Shown piece by piece: positions 1-7,300 of a DNA stretch of 22,149 nt (position 1 is the first letter of the stretch; each line of letters begins with the position of its first letter). Source of the DNA: JBPCOI01 sp051000395 (GTDB taxonomy: Bacteria; Actinomycetota; Actinomycetes; Mycobacteriales; Jatrophihabitantaceae); contig JBPCOI010000067.1 of the NCBI GenBank assembly GCA_051000395.1, positions 1 to 22,149 on the forward strand, in the 5' to 3' direction. The notes below the pieces were generated by a model that did no database searches, had not been told where the DNA came from, and was given only the letters and a program-made list of their open reading frames with translations. Both the position numbers and the translations under genes were made by a program.

Positions 1-90
1 GCTGTTTTTTTTTGCGGAAAGCTCCTGGTGGGGTTGGGGGGGGGGGGGGGTTCGCTTCCCCTGGGGGGGGGAAGCCCCCCCCGATCCCGG
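1..90. other. Low-complexity window edge
   Basis: This stretch holds a run of nine T (5-13), fifteen G (36-50), nine G (63-71) and eight C (75-82). No gene can be read in it. Such homopolymers are rare inside an actinobacterial genome and are typical of a poorly resolved contig end, so base-level claims here are weak. Confidence 0.6.
63..82 (-). terminator. Possible hairpin terminator after the lipase/synthetase fusion gene
   Basis: Nine G (63-71), a three-base loop (72-74) and eight C (75-82) can fold into a very GC-rich hairpin 9 bp past the stop codon of the minus-strand gene. A G-run, CTT, C-run hairpin is a common actinobacterial terminator form. No T-tract follows directly. The run lengths may be sequencing artefacts, so this is tentative. 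Confidence 0.35.
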
Positions 91-3081
91 TCAGCATGAG
101 CGGTAGTGGGACCGCCCCGAGTCCAGGCGCCACACCTGCCGGTCCGGCCCGGGCTCGGGAATGCCCTCGGCCTGCAACGGACGCCACAACGGCCGGTGCC
201 AGGTCGTCACCGGGATGGCGCCCACCACCTGCACGAAGTCCGGGCGCTGGGCCGCGGGCAGCCGTTCGAACGCCCGGTCCAGCTCGGCGGCGGACAGCTC
301 GGCACCAGCGCGCAGCGACACGGCTCCCACCAGCACCTCCGCATCGCCGTCGGGCACTCCGTAGGCCACGAGCACGTCGACGGACGGGATGGTGCCGAGG
401 CAGAACCGCGCGCCGGAGGGCAGCGCGACGCCGTCGGCTGTCCGGACCAGTTCGGCGACCGCCCCCGCGAGCCACAGGTCGCCCTGCTCGTCGCGCAGGA
501 ACAGGTCCCCGGTCGAACGCCAGATGTCGCCCGGCGCGAACACGCCGCGCAGCAGCACCCCAGGCATCGGCTGGGACGGGTCGACGCGCGCCAGCAGCAG
601 GCCGACCTCGTCGACGGCGCACTCGCGGCCCAACCCGTTCTCGGCGAGGACGAGCTTGCGCGTGATCAGGTCGAAGGCGGCGACGCGCACCTCTGCGGTG
701 CCGGGGATCGGTCGTCCCATCGAACCGGGGCGCTGGCCGGTGAGGTTGGCCAGGATCGCCTCCCCCTCCGCCGAGGCGTAGAACTCCAGCACCCGGCTCG
801 TCGGGAACCGCTCCGCGACCCGCCGCCACAGGTTGCGCGGCATGCCCGAGCCCAGGAACATCCGGATCGGGTGGTGCTGCTCGTTCGGGTTCGGCGGCGC
901 ATCGGTTACCGCACGCAGCGACGTCCAGGTGTAGGAGACGTGCGTCGCGCCGTAGCGGCGCACCTCCTCCCAGAAGGTGTCCGGGTCGTCGGCCACGGCC
1001 ATCGCGAAGCGGGCCCCACCGGCCACCGCGCCGCCGACGCTCATCAGCAGCGCGGAGGAGTGATGGATGGGCGTGACGCTGTACACGGTGTCGCCGTGCC
1101 GCAGTGCCGCGGCGCTGGCCGTGCCCAGGGCCGACATGGCCCAGCGACGGTTGGTGATCTGGATGGCTTTCGTGCCGTCGCCCTCGCCGGTGAACAGGAC
1201 GAACGCGAGGTCTCCCGCGCGGTGCGGGTTGGGGCGGTACCAGCCCGGGAGCTCGACCTGTTCGGGTTCGATCCGCTCCAGGTCCACCACGTCGGGGTGC
1301 AGCTCGCGCCAGTCCGCGCCCCCGCCCAGCACGCACCAGGTGACGTCCTTGAGCTGGTCGACCTGCGCCGCGTGCTCGGGGTCGGAGATCACCCAGGTGA
1401 CCGCGCCGAGCCGGGCTTCGACGGCGACGTCGCCGTCCGGGCGCAGCAGGACGGCCGTCGCGCCGAGGCGGCTCAGCGCGGCCACGACGGTGAACGCGCT
1501 CGGCCGGGTGCGCATCAGGACGCCGACGCGGTCGCCCTGGCGCATCCCGACACTGATCAGGCCCTTCACCACGCTGTCCACGCGGTGCTTGACGTCGTGT
1601 TGCCGGTAGGCGCGGTCGCCGAACAGGAAGCAGATCTCGGCCGGACGCCGGCGCGCCTGCTGATCGAGCATCTGCCCGAGCGAGATCCGCGTGGTCGCGT
1701 CCAGCTGCTCGATGCGGGCCAGGCGCGGCAGCTGCGAGGGAGCCTCGGAGACGACGTCGCGCACCGCGCGGGCAACGTGCCGGGTGGTGCCGAGCACGAT
1801 GCGGGTAGCGCCGACGCCCAACTCGGTGACCTGGGCGAGGACCTCCGCCGTGGCGCCGGCCGGACGCATCGGTCTGGCCTCGACCTGCTCGGCGGCCACG
1901 ATGTCCTCGGGCAGCTCCTCGGTGCCGGCGCGCCAGCGTACCCACGCGGCCACCCGCGGCCAGGTGATGGTGCTCGCCTTGGCGCCCACCACCAAGCCGA
2001 AGTGACCGGCACGCAGCGTCAGCTCGTAGACCTTGGCCCGCGGTGCCGCGCGGCGCACGGCGCGCACCGCGTCCGGGTGGCCGATGGTGTCCGCCGAGCC
2101 GACTACGGTCAGGATCGGCACCTCGATGTCGGCGAGGGTCACCAGGCGGTCGTCGATGACGAACCCGCCTTCGAGCATGCGGTTGTGGGTCACGAACTGT
2201 TCGAGCAGCTCGGCGATGGCCGGCCCCGAGTACGCCGTCCACCCTTCAGAGTCGAGGAAACGGCGCTGACGCTCGCGCGGCAGCAGCGCGGCACGGTCGT
2301 GCAGTTGCAGCAGGTACCGCACGCGTCCCTGCACCGTCTTGGCCGGCGAGAGCAGCTGGAACCCGATCCGGACCGCCCATCGGGGCAGCGCCACCCGCCG
2401 TAGCACCCCGCTCTCGACCAGCGCGCTGGCCAGCTTGGCGGCAACGTCCGGCGAGATCGGGATCGGCAGCGGCGCTGTGGTGTCGACCGGCGAGCCGAAC
2501 GTGACGAGCGAGTCGATCGCCTTGCCGCGGCGGTAGGCCGCGGTCTGATAGGCGAACATGCCGCCCTGCGAATAGCCGCCGAGGACAACGTCGCGGCCGG
2601 TGGCGGCGTGGACCCGGTCGACGGCGTCGCTGACGGCGAGCACGTGGTCGGTGAGGTTGCGTTCGAGGCCGCCGGGCTCATGACCTGGATCGCCGAAGTC
2701 GACGACCCAGGTGTCGACGCCCGCGGCGTGCAGGCCGGCTACCGCGGACGTGCGCGGCGAGACGTCCCAGACCTCGGTGGCCATCATCAGCGGCGGGATC
2801 AGCACGATCGGGGTGCCCTGCGGGGGCACGTCGTCGGCGAAGTAGTGCCGCAGCCGGTAGTTGAACTGCTCGGACTCGACGGTGAACGGGGAGGCCTGCT
2901 CGTCGGTCTCCAAGCCACCGAAGCGGACGAACTCCGCCGCGTTGCGGGCGGTGGCGCCCACCCGCCGCGCGTATCTCAGCGGGTTCGGCAGGGCAGAGCT
3001 ACCGGCGCTACCGGAGCTACCGGCGCTCCCGGCGCTACCGGCGCTGGTTTGCGAAGGCTGGTCGTCGCTGGGGGTCGGCAC
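91..3081 (-). CDS. Bifunctional alpha/beta hydrolase (lipase-like) / acyl-CoA synthetase-like fusion, Rv1683 type
   Basis: This 996-residue protein fuses two enzymes. Residues about 60-390 are an alpha/beta hydrolase resembling PHA-synthase-type lipases. It has a GYSQGG nucleophile elbow (Ser171), an acid in GSADTIGH (Asp331) and a histidine in RAGHFG (His360). Residues about 465-970 resemble an AMP-forming acyl-CoA synthetase, with the motifs YASAEGE (768-774) and STGDL (856-860). The layout and length match Mycobacterium tuberculosis Rv1683, about 1000 residues and linked to triacylglycerol and lipid droplets. The adenylation motifs are degenerate: the P-loop reads TGEGDGTKAI (631-640), and the usual A10 lysine is not visible in the C-terminal TTWHRPLWRP. 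Synthetase activity is therefore doubtful. Residues 13-29 are a Gly/Ser/Ala repeat. The start is a GTG with no clear ribosome binding site, and translation could begin further in, near residue 31-50. There is no signal peptide. It follows the small ORF by 47 bp. Confidence 0.75.
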   Translation of the reverse strand: MPTPSDDQPSQTSAGSAGSAGSSGSAGSSALPNPLRYARRVGATARNAAEFVRFGGLETDEQASPFTVESEQFNYRLRHYFADDVPPQGTPIVLIPPLMMATEVWDVSPRTSAVAGLHAAGVDTWVVDFGDPGHEPGGLERNLTDHVLAVSDAVDRVHAATGRDVVLGGYSQGGMFAYQTAAYRRGKAIDSLVTFGSPVDTTAPLPIPISPDVAAKLASALVESGVLRRVALPRWAVRIGFQLLSPAKTVQGRVRYLLQLHDRAALLPRERQRRFLDSEGWTAYSGPAIAELLEQFVTHNRMLEGGFVIDDRLVTLADIEVPILTVVGSADTIGHPDAVRAVRRAAPRAKVYELTLRAGHFGLVVGAKASTITWPRVAAWVRWRAGTEELPEDIVAAEQVEARPMRPAGATAEVLAQVTELGVGATRIVLGTTRHVARAVRDVVSEAPSQLPRLARIEQLDATTRISLGQMLDQQARRRPAEICFLFGDRAYRQHDVKHRVDSVVKGLISVGMRQGDRVGVLMRTRPSAFTVVAALSRLGATAVLLRPDGDVAVEARLGAVTWVISDPEHAAQVDQLKDVTWCVLGGGADWRELHPDVVDLERIEPEQVELPGWYRPNPHRAGDLAFVLFTGEGDGTKAIQITNRRWAMSALGTASAAALRHGDTVYSVTPIHHSSALLMSVGGAVAGGARFAMAVADDPDTFWEEVRRYGATHVSYTWTSLRAVTDAPPNPNEQHHPIRMFLGSGMPRNLWRRVAERFPTSRVLEFYASAEGEAILANLTGQRPGSMGRPIPGTAEVRVAAFDLITRKLVLAENGLGRECAVDEVGLLLARVDPSQPMPGVLLRGVFAPGDIWRSTGDLFLRDEQGDLWLAGAVAELVRTADGVALPSGARFCLGTIPSVDVLVAYGVPDGDAEVLVGAVSLRAGAELSAAELDRAFERLPAAQRPDFVQVVGAIPVTTWHRPLWRPLQAEGIPEPGPDRQVWRLDSGRSHYRSC
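3001..3045. repeat. Five 9-bp tandem repeats in the 5' end of the fusion gene
   Basis: Five consecutive 9-bp units (consensus accggcgct on the plus strand, 3001-3009, 3010-3018, 3019-3027, 3028-3036, 3037-3045) differ by single bases. They encode Ala-Gly-Ser tripeptides in frame. A sixth, more diverged unit may lie at 2992-3000. Because the unit is three codons, copy-number change would leave the frame intact and only alter linker length. Confidence 0.85.
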
Positions 3082-3128
3082 TGTTGCAGCGTGCTGCCAG
3101 CGGGGCGCGACCGCAAGCGAAGCGACGC

Positions 3129-3350
3129 CTACCTGGGAACCTCATCGAAGGGCCACGAGTGTGGCGCTCGTGCGACGAGCTCGGCGGGAACGTCGGCGAC
3201 GCCCCGCCCGGTCGGGTCGATGACGACGACGCGGGGTTCGGCCCCGGTACCGCGGAAGATCTGCGCGGCCGGGTCGGCTGCGGCGCGGACGTAGCCGATC
3301 AGCTCGTCCAGGCGCCCCTCGGCGGCGCGCGCCTCCCACATCAGCGTCAC
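3129..3350 (-). CDS. Small conserved-type protein downstream of tsaD (73 aa)
   Basis: The GTG start at 3350 overlaps the tsaD stop in a GTGA, which supports translational coupling; an ATG at 3341 is the alternative. The 73-residue product starts MTLMWEARAAEGRLDELIGY, has a central VVVIDPTGRG and ends in PHSWPFDEVPR. It has no signal peptide, membrane segment or cysteine. The WEA-x-G-R-L-D-E-L-x-x-Y-V start and the length loosely recall small ferredoxin-like-fold (antibiotic-biosynthesis-monooxygenase-like) proteins, but I do not firmly recognise the family. Function unknown. Its position suggests cotranscription with the t6A genes, not necessarily a role in that pathway. Confidence 0.7.
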   Translation of the reverse strand: MTLMWEARAAEGRLDELIGYVRAAADPAAQIFRGTGAEPRVVVIDPTGRGVADVPAELVARAPHSWPFDEVPR

Positions 3351-4381
3351 GGCACGAGCACCTCGGTGACGGGCAGCGCGGAGTCGGCCGGCAAATCGAG
3401 CGCGGACGGCGCGGCGCCGTGAGCGACCAGCTGCGCCCCGAGCGCCGCCACCATCGCGCCGTTGTCGGTGCACAACCCCGGCCGGGGGACGCGCAGGCGC
3501 AGTCCCGCGTCGTCGCAGCGCTGCTGGGCGAGCGCGCGCAGGCGCGTGTTCGCGGCAACCCCGCCGCCGATGATCAGGTAGCCGACCCCCTGCTCTCGGG
3601 CGGCGCGAACCGCTTTCGCGGTGAGCACGTCCACCACGGCCTCCTGGAACGAGGCGGCGACGTCGGCCACCGGGACGGGCTGCCCGTCGCGGTGCCTGGC
3701 CTCGACCCAGCGGGCCACGGCCGTCTTCAGTCCGGAGAAGGAGAACTCGAAGCCGCCGTCGCGCATCGCGCGGGGAAAGGCGATCGCGGCGGGGTCACCG
3801 TCGCGCGAGATCCGGTCGATCGGCGGCCCGCCCGGGAACGGCAGGCCGAGCAGCCGCGCCACCTTGTCGTAGGCTTCGCCGGCTGCGTCGTCGACGGTGG
3901 CGCCGAGTTCGGTGAGGTCCTCGCCGCCGATGCGCGGGACGAGCAGCAGCGACGAGTGGCCGCCCGAGACGAGCAACGCGACGCACGCCTCGTCGAGCGG
4001 GCCGTGCTCGAGCAGGTCGACGGCGACGTGCGCGGACAGGTGGTTGACGCCGTAGAGCGGCTTGTCGAGCGCGAGCGCGTAGGCCTTGGCCGCGGCGACG
4101 CCGACGAGCAGCGCCCCGGTCAACCCCGGGCCCGCGGTGACCGCGACCGCGTCGACGTCGGCGGCGGCGATTGCGGCGGTGTCGAGCGCACGCCGCAACG
4201 TCGGCAGCATCGCCTGCAGGTGGGCGTGGCTGGCCACCTCAGGCACGACCCCGCCGAAGCGAGCGTGCTCATCGACGCTGCTGGCAACGGCGTCCGCGAG
4301 CAGGGTGGTGCCGCGTACGACGCCGATTCCGGTCTCGTCGCAGGACGTCTCGATGCCGATCACCAGCGGCTCAGAGTTCAC
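3347..4381 (-). CDS. tsaD: tRNA N6-adenosine threonylcarbamoyltransferase TsaD
   Basis: TsaD transfers the threonylcarbamoyl group from threonylcarbamoyl-AMP to adenosine 37 of ANN-reading tRNAs, together with TsaB and TsaE, in the cytoplasm. The 344-residue protein has the usual length. It shows the family start GIETSCDET (9-17), a HAH within PEVASHAHL (47-55), the metal-binding NHLSAH (113-118, His114 and His118), SGGHS (139-143), GGPPIDR (184-190), and the C-terminal TDNGAM (305-310) with the metal-ligand Asp306. The GTG start lies inside the end of rimI, an 11-bp overlap, and the stop overlaps the next small ORF. This is the terminal gene of the tsaE-tsaB-rimI-tsaD series. Confidence 0.97.
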   Translation of the reverse strand: MNSEPLVIGIETSCDETGIGVVRGTTLLADAVASSVDEHARFGGVVPEVASHAHLQAMLPTLRRALDTAAIAAADVDAVAVTAGPGLTGALLVGVAAAKAYALALDKPLYGVNHLSAHVAVDLLEHGPLDEACVALLVSGGHSSLLLVPRIGGEDLTELGATVDDAAGEAYDKVARLLGLPFPGGPPIDRISRDGDPAAIAFPRAMRDGGFEFSFSGLKTAVARWVEARHRDGQPVPVADVAASFQEAVVDVLTAKAVRAAREQGVGYLIIGGGVAANTRLRALAQQRCDDAGLRLRVPRPGLCTDNGAMVAALGAQLVAHGAAPSALDLPADSALPVTEVLVP

Positions 4382-4826
4382 GGCGCATCACCACTGCGTC
4401 GACGCGGCCCGCGTCGTAGTAGCCGCGCCGCGATCCGACCTGCGTGAATCCCTCGTGCTCGTAGAGGCTTCGCGCGGCCTCGTTGTCGACGCGCACCTCG
4501 AGGAACACCTCGCTCGCCCCGCGCCGGCGCGCTTCGGTGAGCAGCTCGCCGAGCAGGCGGATTGCGATGCCGCGACGGCGCGCGGCCGGGACGACGCCCA
4601 CGGTGAGGATCTCCGCGGAGTCGGCGATCACCATGATGCCGGCCCAGCCGAGCAGCTCGCCGCCGTCCGCCTCGGCGGCGAGGTAGTAACGCCGTGCGGA
4701 GTCGGCCAGCTCGCCGCGGTAGCCGTTTGCCGTCCACGCCTCGGTGCCGAACATGTCGCGTTCGTAAGGCATCAGGGCCTCGACGTGCGCGCCGGTCATG
4801 GCGACGACGGACACCGCGCGGGTCAC
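4371..4826 (-). CDS. rimI: Ribosomal-protein-alanine N-acetyltransferase RimI (GNAT)
   Basis: This is a GNAT-fold acetyltransferase of 151 residues, the usual RimI length. It is expected to acetylate protein N-termini, classically that of ribosomal protein S18, using acetyl-CoA. The acetyl-CoA pyrophosphate loop is RRRGIA (83-88), preceded by ILTVGVVP. The RimI-typical segment EVRVDNEAARSLYEHEGF lies at 110-127, followed by RGYY (134-137). The GTG start overlaps the tsaB stop (GTGA), and the 3' end overlaps tsaD by 11 bp. RimI commonly sits between tsaB and tsaD in bacteria. In actinobacteria RimI substrates can be broader than S18, so the exact target is inferred. Confidence 0.92.
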   Translation of the reverse strand: MTRAVSVVAMTGAHVEALMPYERDMFGTEAWTANGYRGELADSARRYYLAAEADGGELLGWAGIMVIADSAEILTVGVVPAARRRGIAIRLLGELLTEARRRGASEVFLEVRVDNEAARSLYEHEGFTQVGSRRGYYDAGRVDAVVMRREL

Positions 4827-5515
4827 TGCGACACCGGCTTCGCGGTCGAGGGGGGCACGGCATCGGGTCGGCGCAGGTACAGCGGGCTCAGCGCCTCGGA
4901 CGGTGCGGCCGCCCGGATCCGCTCGGCTGCGCAGCGCACCAACGCCGCGGCGTCCGGGTACAGCTGGTCGAACAGCGGGAGGCCGAGAACGTCCGAGTAC
5001 AGCCGTGCACCCGCCCCGGTCATGGCGTGCGATCCGGGCGGCACGTCGTCTGGGCGGCTCACCTCGGGACCTTCGACGCGAACGCCGCCGAGGTAGCGCG
5101 CCCAGTAGACCTCCTTGCGCCGCGCGTCGGTCGCGACGAGGAACGGGCGCTCAGGGTCGTCCGGGCGGCTTGACCCGCCGCCGCCGGCGAGCTGGTAGCG
5201 GCCGGCGATCGCGTCCAGCGAGCAGACGCCGTAGGTCGGGATGCCGAGCACGTCGCCCATTACCGCGGCGGTGACCAGGCCGACCCGCAACCCGGTGAAC
5301 GGGCCGGGGCCGACGCCGGCCACGATCGCGTCGAGCTCGCCGGGCGCGCCGGCGGCCTCGTGCAGGCACCCGTCGATGTTCGGCGCCAGCTGCTCCCCGT
5401 GACCGCGAGCGTTCACGGTGATGCGTTCCGCTCGCAGCACGACGTCGGTGCCGCTCACGTCTGCGACCGCTGCGGTGACGGCGGCCGACGAGGTGTCGAT
5501 AGCGAGAACGAGCAC
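4823..5515 (-). CDS. tsaB: tRNA threonylcarbamoyladenosine biosynthesis protein TsaB
   Basis: TsaB is the non-catalytic ASKHA-fold partner of TsaD in t6A37 formation. The GTG at 5515 gives the family start MLVLAIDTSS and a 230-residue protein. The frame stays open upstream to 5650, but that extension is the antisense of tsaE and the intergenic repeat, so I reject it. The diagnostic GPGPFTGLRVGL is at about residues 69-80, and the C-terminal SPLYLRRPDA is also typical. A Gly/Ser-rich loop with Pro and Arg lies near residues 110-125. No strong ribosome binding site is seen. The 3' end overlaps rimI by 4 bp. Confidence 0.94.
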   Translation of the reverse strand: MLVLAIDTSSAAVTAAVADVSGTDVVLRAERITVNARGHGEQLAPNIDGCLHEAAGAPGELDAIVAGVGPGPFTGLRVGLVTAAVMGDVLGIPTYGVCSLDAIAGRYQLAGGGGSSRPDDPERPFLVATDARRKEVYWARYLGGVRVEGPEVSRPDDVPPGSHAMTGAGARLYSDVLGLPLFDQLYPDAAALVRCAAERIRAAAPSEALSPLYLRRPDAVPPSTAKPVSQ

Positions 5516-5524
5516 GATCGAGCA

Positions 5525-5582
5525 GCCTATGCGCCGAGCGCAGCGAGGCGCCTTCGGCCTATGCGCCGAGCGCAGCGAGGCG
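5525..5582. repeat. 26-bp direct repeat at the tsaE/tsaB junction
   Basis: The 26 bases at 5525-5550 recur at about 5557-5582, separated by 6 bp, with no mismatch that I can see. The distal copy forms the last codons of tsaE (Arg-Leu-Ala-Ala-Leu-Gly-Ala-stop). The second copy, in the same orientation, repeats those codons and the stop in the gap before tsaB. The unit contains the GCCTCGCTGCGCTCGGC-type core often seen in high-GC intergenic repeats. Confidence 0.85.
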
Positions 5583-6095
5583 GGCAGGCCAGTCGCCGCC
5601 GAAGGGAAACAGCCGCGCGGTGCGCTGTTCGGAGTCCGGTGGGCGGGCAATGGCGACCTCCAGCCGGGCCTCGGCGAGTCGCTCGACGAGACCGCTGCCC
5701 CATTCGACGACGGTCACCGCGTCTGCGGTGTCGACGTCCAGGTCGAGATCGTCCACCTCCGCGAAGGAGGTGAGACGGTACGCGTCGACGTGGACGAGGG
5801 GCAGCGAACCACGGTGCACCCGTGCGATCACGAACGTCGGCGAGAGGACTGCTCCGGAAACGCCGAGGCCCGCTCCCACGCCCTGCACGAGGACCGTCTT
5901 GCCCGCCCCAAGCGGGCCGCTCAGCACCAGCAGGTCGCCGGCGCGCAGGATCGCCGCGAGTCTGCGCCCGAACGCGAACGTGTCAGCCGCGGTCGGCAGC
6001 ACCACCACCGGACCGGCGAGCGCGGCGCGCTGCTCGGGGGTGAGCGGCACGCGCGGGCCGGCCGGGCGTCCCGGTCCGTGCCGGGGACCGCTCAC
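5559..6095 (-). CDS. tsaE: tRNA threonylcarbamoyladenosine biosynthesis ATPase TsaE
   Basis: TsaE is the P-loop ATPase that drives turnover of the TsaB-TsaD complex in t6A synthesis. The protein has a Walker A GPLGAGKT (60-67), the SPTF segment (85-88), HVDAYRL (102-108) and VEWG (130-133), all in family order. At 178 residues from the GTG at 6095 it is about 20 longer than typical. The first 25-30 residues are Pro/Arg/Gly-rich and poorly conserved in type, so a start near residue 29-32 is possible. The ribosome binding site is weak. The last seven codons and stop are part of a duplicated 26-bp sequence. Upstream, a 9-bp-stem hairpin separates it from alr. Confidence 0.95.
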   Translation of the reverse strand: MSGPRHGPGRPAGPRVPLTPEQRAALAGPVVVLPTAADTFAFGRRLAAILRAGDLLVLSGPLGAGKTVLVQGVGAGLGVSGAVLSPTFVIARVHRGSLPLVHVDAYRLTSFAEVDDLDLDVDTADAVTVVEWGSGLVERLAEARLEVAIARPPDSEQRTARLFPFGGDWPARLAALGA

Positions 6096-6116
6096 CGCGC
6101 GCTACCCAGCTCGCCA

Positions 6117-6137
6117 CGAAAGCGCTCGGCGCTTTCG
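6117..6137. other. Perfect hairpin between alr and tsaE
   Basis: CGAAAGCGC (6117-6125) and GCGCTTTCG (6129-6137) form a perfect 9-bp stem around a 3-base loop. It lies 22 bp past the alr stop and 21 bp before the tsaE GTG. No T-tract follows on the minus strand. It could be a weak terminator, a processing site or an mRNA-stability element that sets tsaE-tsaD expression relative to alr. Confidence 0.6.
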
Positions 6138-6159
6138 GATGGGCCCCCGCGAGCCGCAC

Positions 6160-7275
6160 TCATGGCAGGTAGGTCCGCGGCACTCGCGGGCCGATGCGAG
6201 TGACGATCTCGTAGTGGATGGTCCCGAGCGCGTCCGCCCAGTCCTGCGCGCGGGGCTCGCCGTCTTGCCCTGGCCCGAACAGCACGACCTGATCACCCGC
6301 GGCGACGGGCAGGTCGCCGACGTCCACCACGAACTGATCCATGCATACGCGTCCGCTGATCGTGAACCGCGTGCCGTTGATCGACACCGGCCCGAGACCC
6401 GTGGCGCTGCGGGGGACGCCGTCGGCGTAGCCCAGCGGGACGAGCGCCAGGGTCGTCTCGTGGCTGGTCGTGTACACGTGCCCGTAGGACACGCCCTCTC
6501 CCGCGCGCACGCGCTTCACCCCGGCCAGGCGCGCCCGCAGCGACATCGCCGGCCGCAGGCCGAACTCGCCCTGCTCGGGAACCGGCGTGAGGCCGTAGAC
6601 CGCCACGCCGGGCCGCACCAGGTCGAAGTGCGCCTCCGGGAGCGTGAGCGTGGCTGCAGAGTTCGCGAGGTGACGCACCTGGGGCCGCACCCCGGCCCGT
6701 TCCGCGACCTCCAGCGCTTCGCGAAACGCGCGGATCTGACGCGCGATCGTCGGATGCCCCGGCGCGTCGGCATAGGCGAGGTGACTCCAGACTCCGATCA
6801 CCGCCACGTCCGCGGTTGCCTGCGCCTTGGCGACGGCGTCGAGCAGGTCCGGCCAGTCGCGCACGTAGCTGCCATTGCGCGAGAGTCCAGTATCGATCTT
6901 GAGATGGACGCGCGCCGGTCGTCCCTCCGCCGCGGCCGCCGCCCGCACCGCGCCGAGTTGCCACCTGCTGCTCACCGAGATGTCGATGCCGGCGGCCACC
7001 GCGGCGCGCACGGCGTCACTCTCGTCGGGGGTCCACAGCCACGCCAGGGTGGGTTCCTCGATCCCACCGGCACGAAGGGCCAGCGCCTCGTCGATCGTTG
7101 CGGTGCCGAACCACGTCGCCCCTCCAGCGCGAGCGGCGCGTGCCGCAGGAAGCAGCCCGTGGCCGTACCCGTCGGCCTTGACGACCGCCATGACCTCGGC
7201 AGTGGTTGCCCGTTTGAGCGTCGCGACGTTGGCTCGGATCGCGGCGAGATCGACTACGGCTTCGGCGCGTGCCAC
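6160..7275 (-). CDS. alr: Alanine racemase (PLP-dependent)
   Basis: This enzyme interconverts L- and D-alanine to supply D-Ala for peptidoglycan. The 371-residue protein has the PLP lysine in AVVKADGYGHG (Lys33), the HLKIDTGLSRNG segment (124-135), RPG (221-223), the catalytic tyrosine in GVSYGHVY (Tyr264) and RVCMDQ (309-314, with the substrate-contact Met312/Asp313). Both catalytic bases, Lys33 and Tyr264, are present. The GTG start gives the normal N-terminus MARAEAVVDLAAI. It starts 25 bp after the lipase stop with no clear ribosome binding site. It sits among cell-envelope and t6A genes, as in many actinobacteria. Confidence 0.97.
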   Translation of the reverse strand: MARAEAVVDLAAIRANVATLKRATTAEVMAVVKADGYGHGLLPAARAARAGGATWFGTATIDEALALRAGGIEEPTLAWLWTPDESDAVRAAVAAGIDISVSSRWQLGAVRAAAAAEGRPARVHLKIDTGLSRNGSYVRDWPDLLDAVAKAQATADVAVIGVWSHLAYADAPGHPTIARQIRAFREALEVAERAGVRPQVRHLANSAATLTLPEAHFDLVRPGVAVYGLTPVPEQGEFGLRPAMSLRARLAGVKRVRAGEGVSYGHVYTTSHETTLALVPLGYADGVPRSATGLGPVSINGTRFTISGRVCMDQFVVDVGDLPVAAGDQVVLFGPGQDGEPRAQDWADALGTIHYEIVTRIGPRVPRTYLP

Positions 7276-7300
7276 GCCGTCCAGTCTGTCAAACGCCGGC

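Noticed and set aside
106..2403. A 765-codon open frame on the plus strand
   Set aside because: It is the antisense of the lipase/synthetase fusion and shows no recognisable motif or ribosome binding site.
5516..5650. An N-terminal extension of TsaB starting at 5650
   Set aside because: It would overlap the tsaE 3' end and precede the standard family N-terminus; the GTG at 5515 gives MLVLAIDTSS directly.
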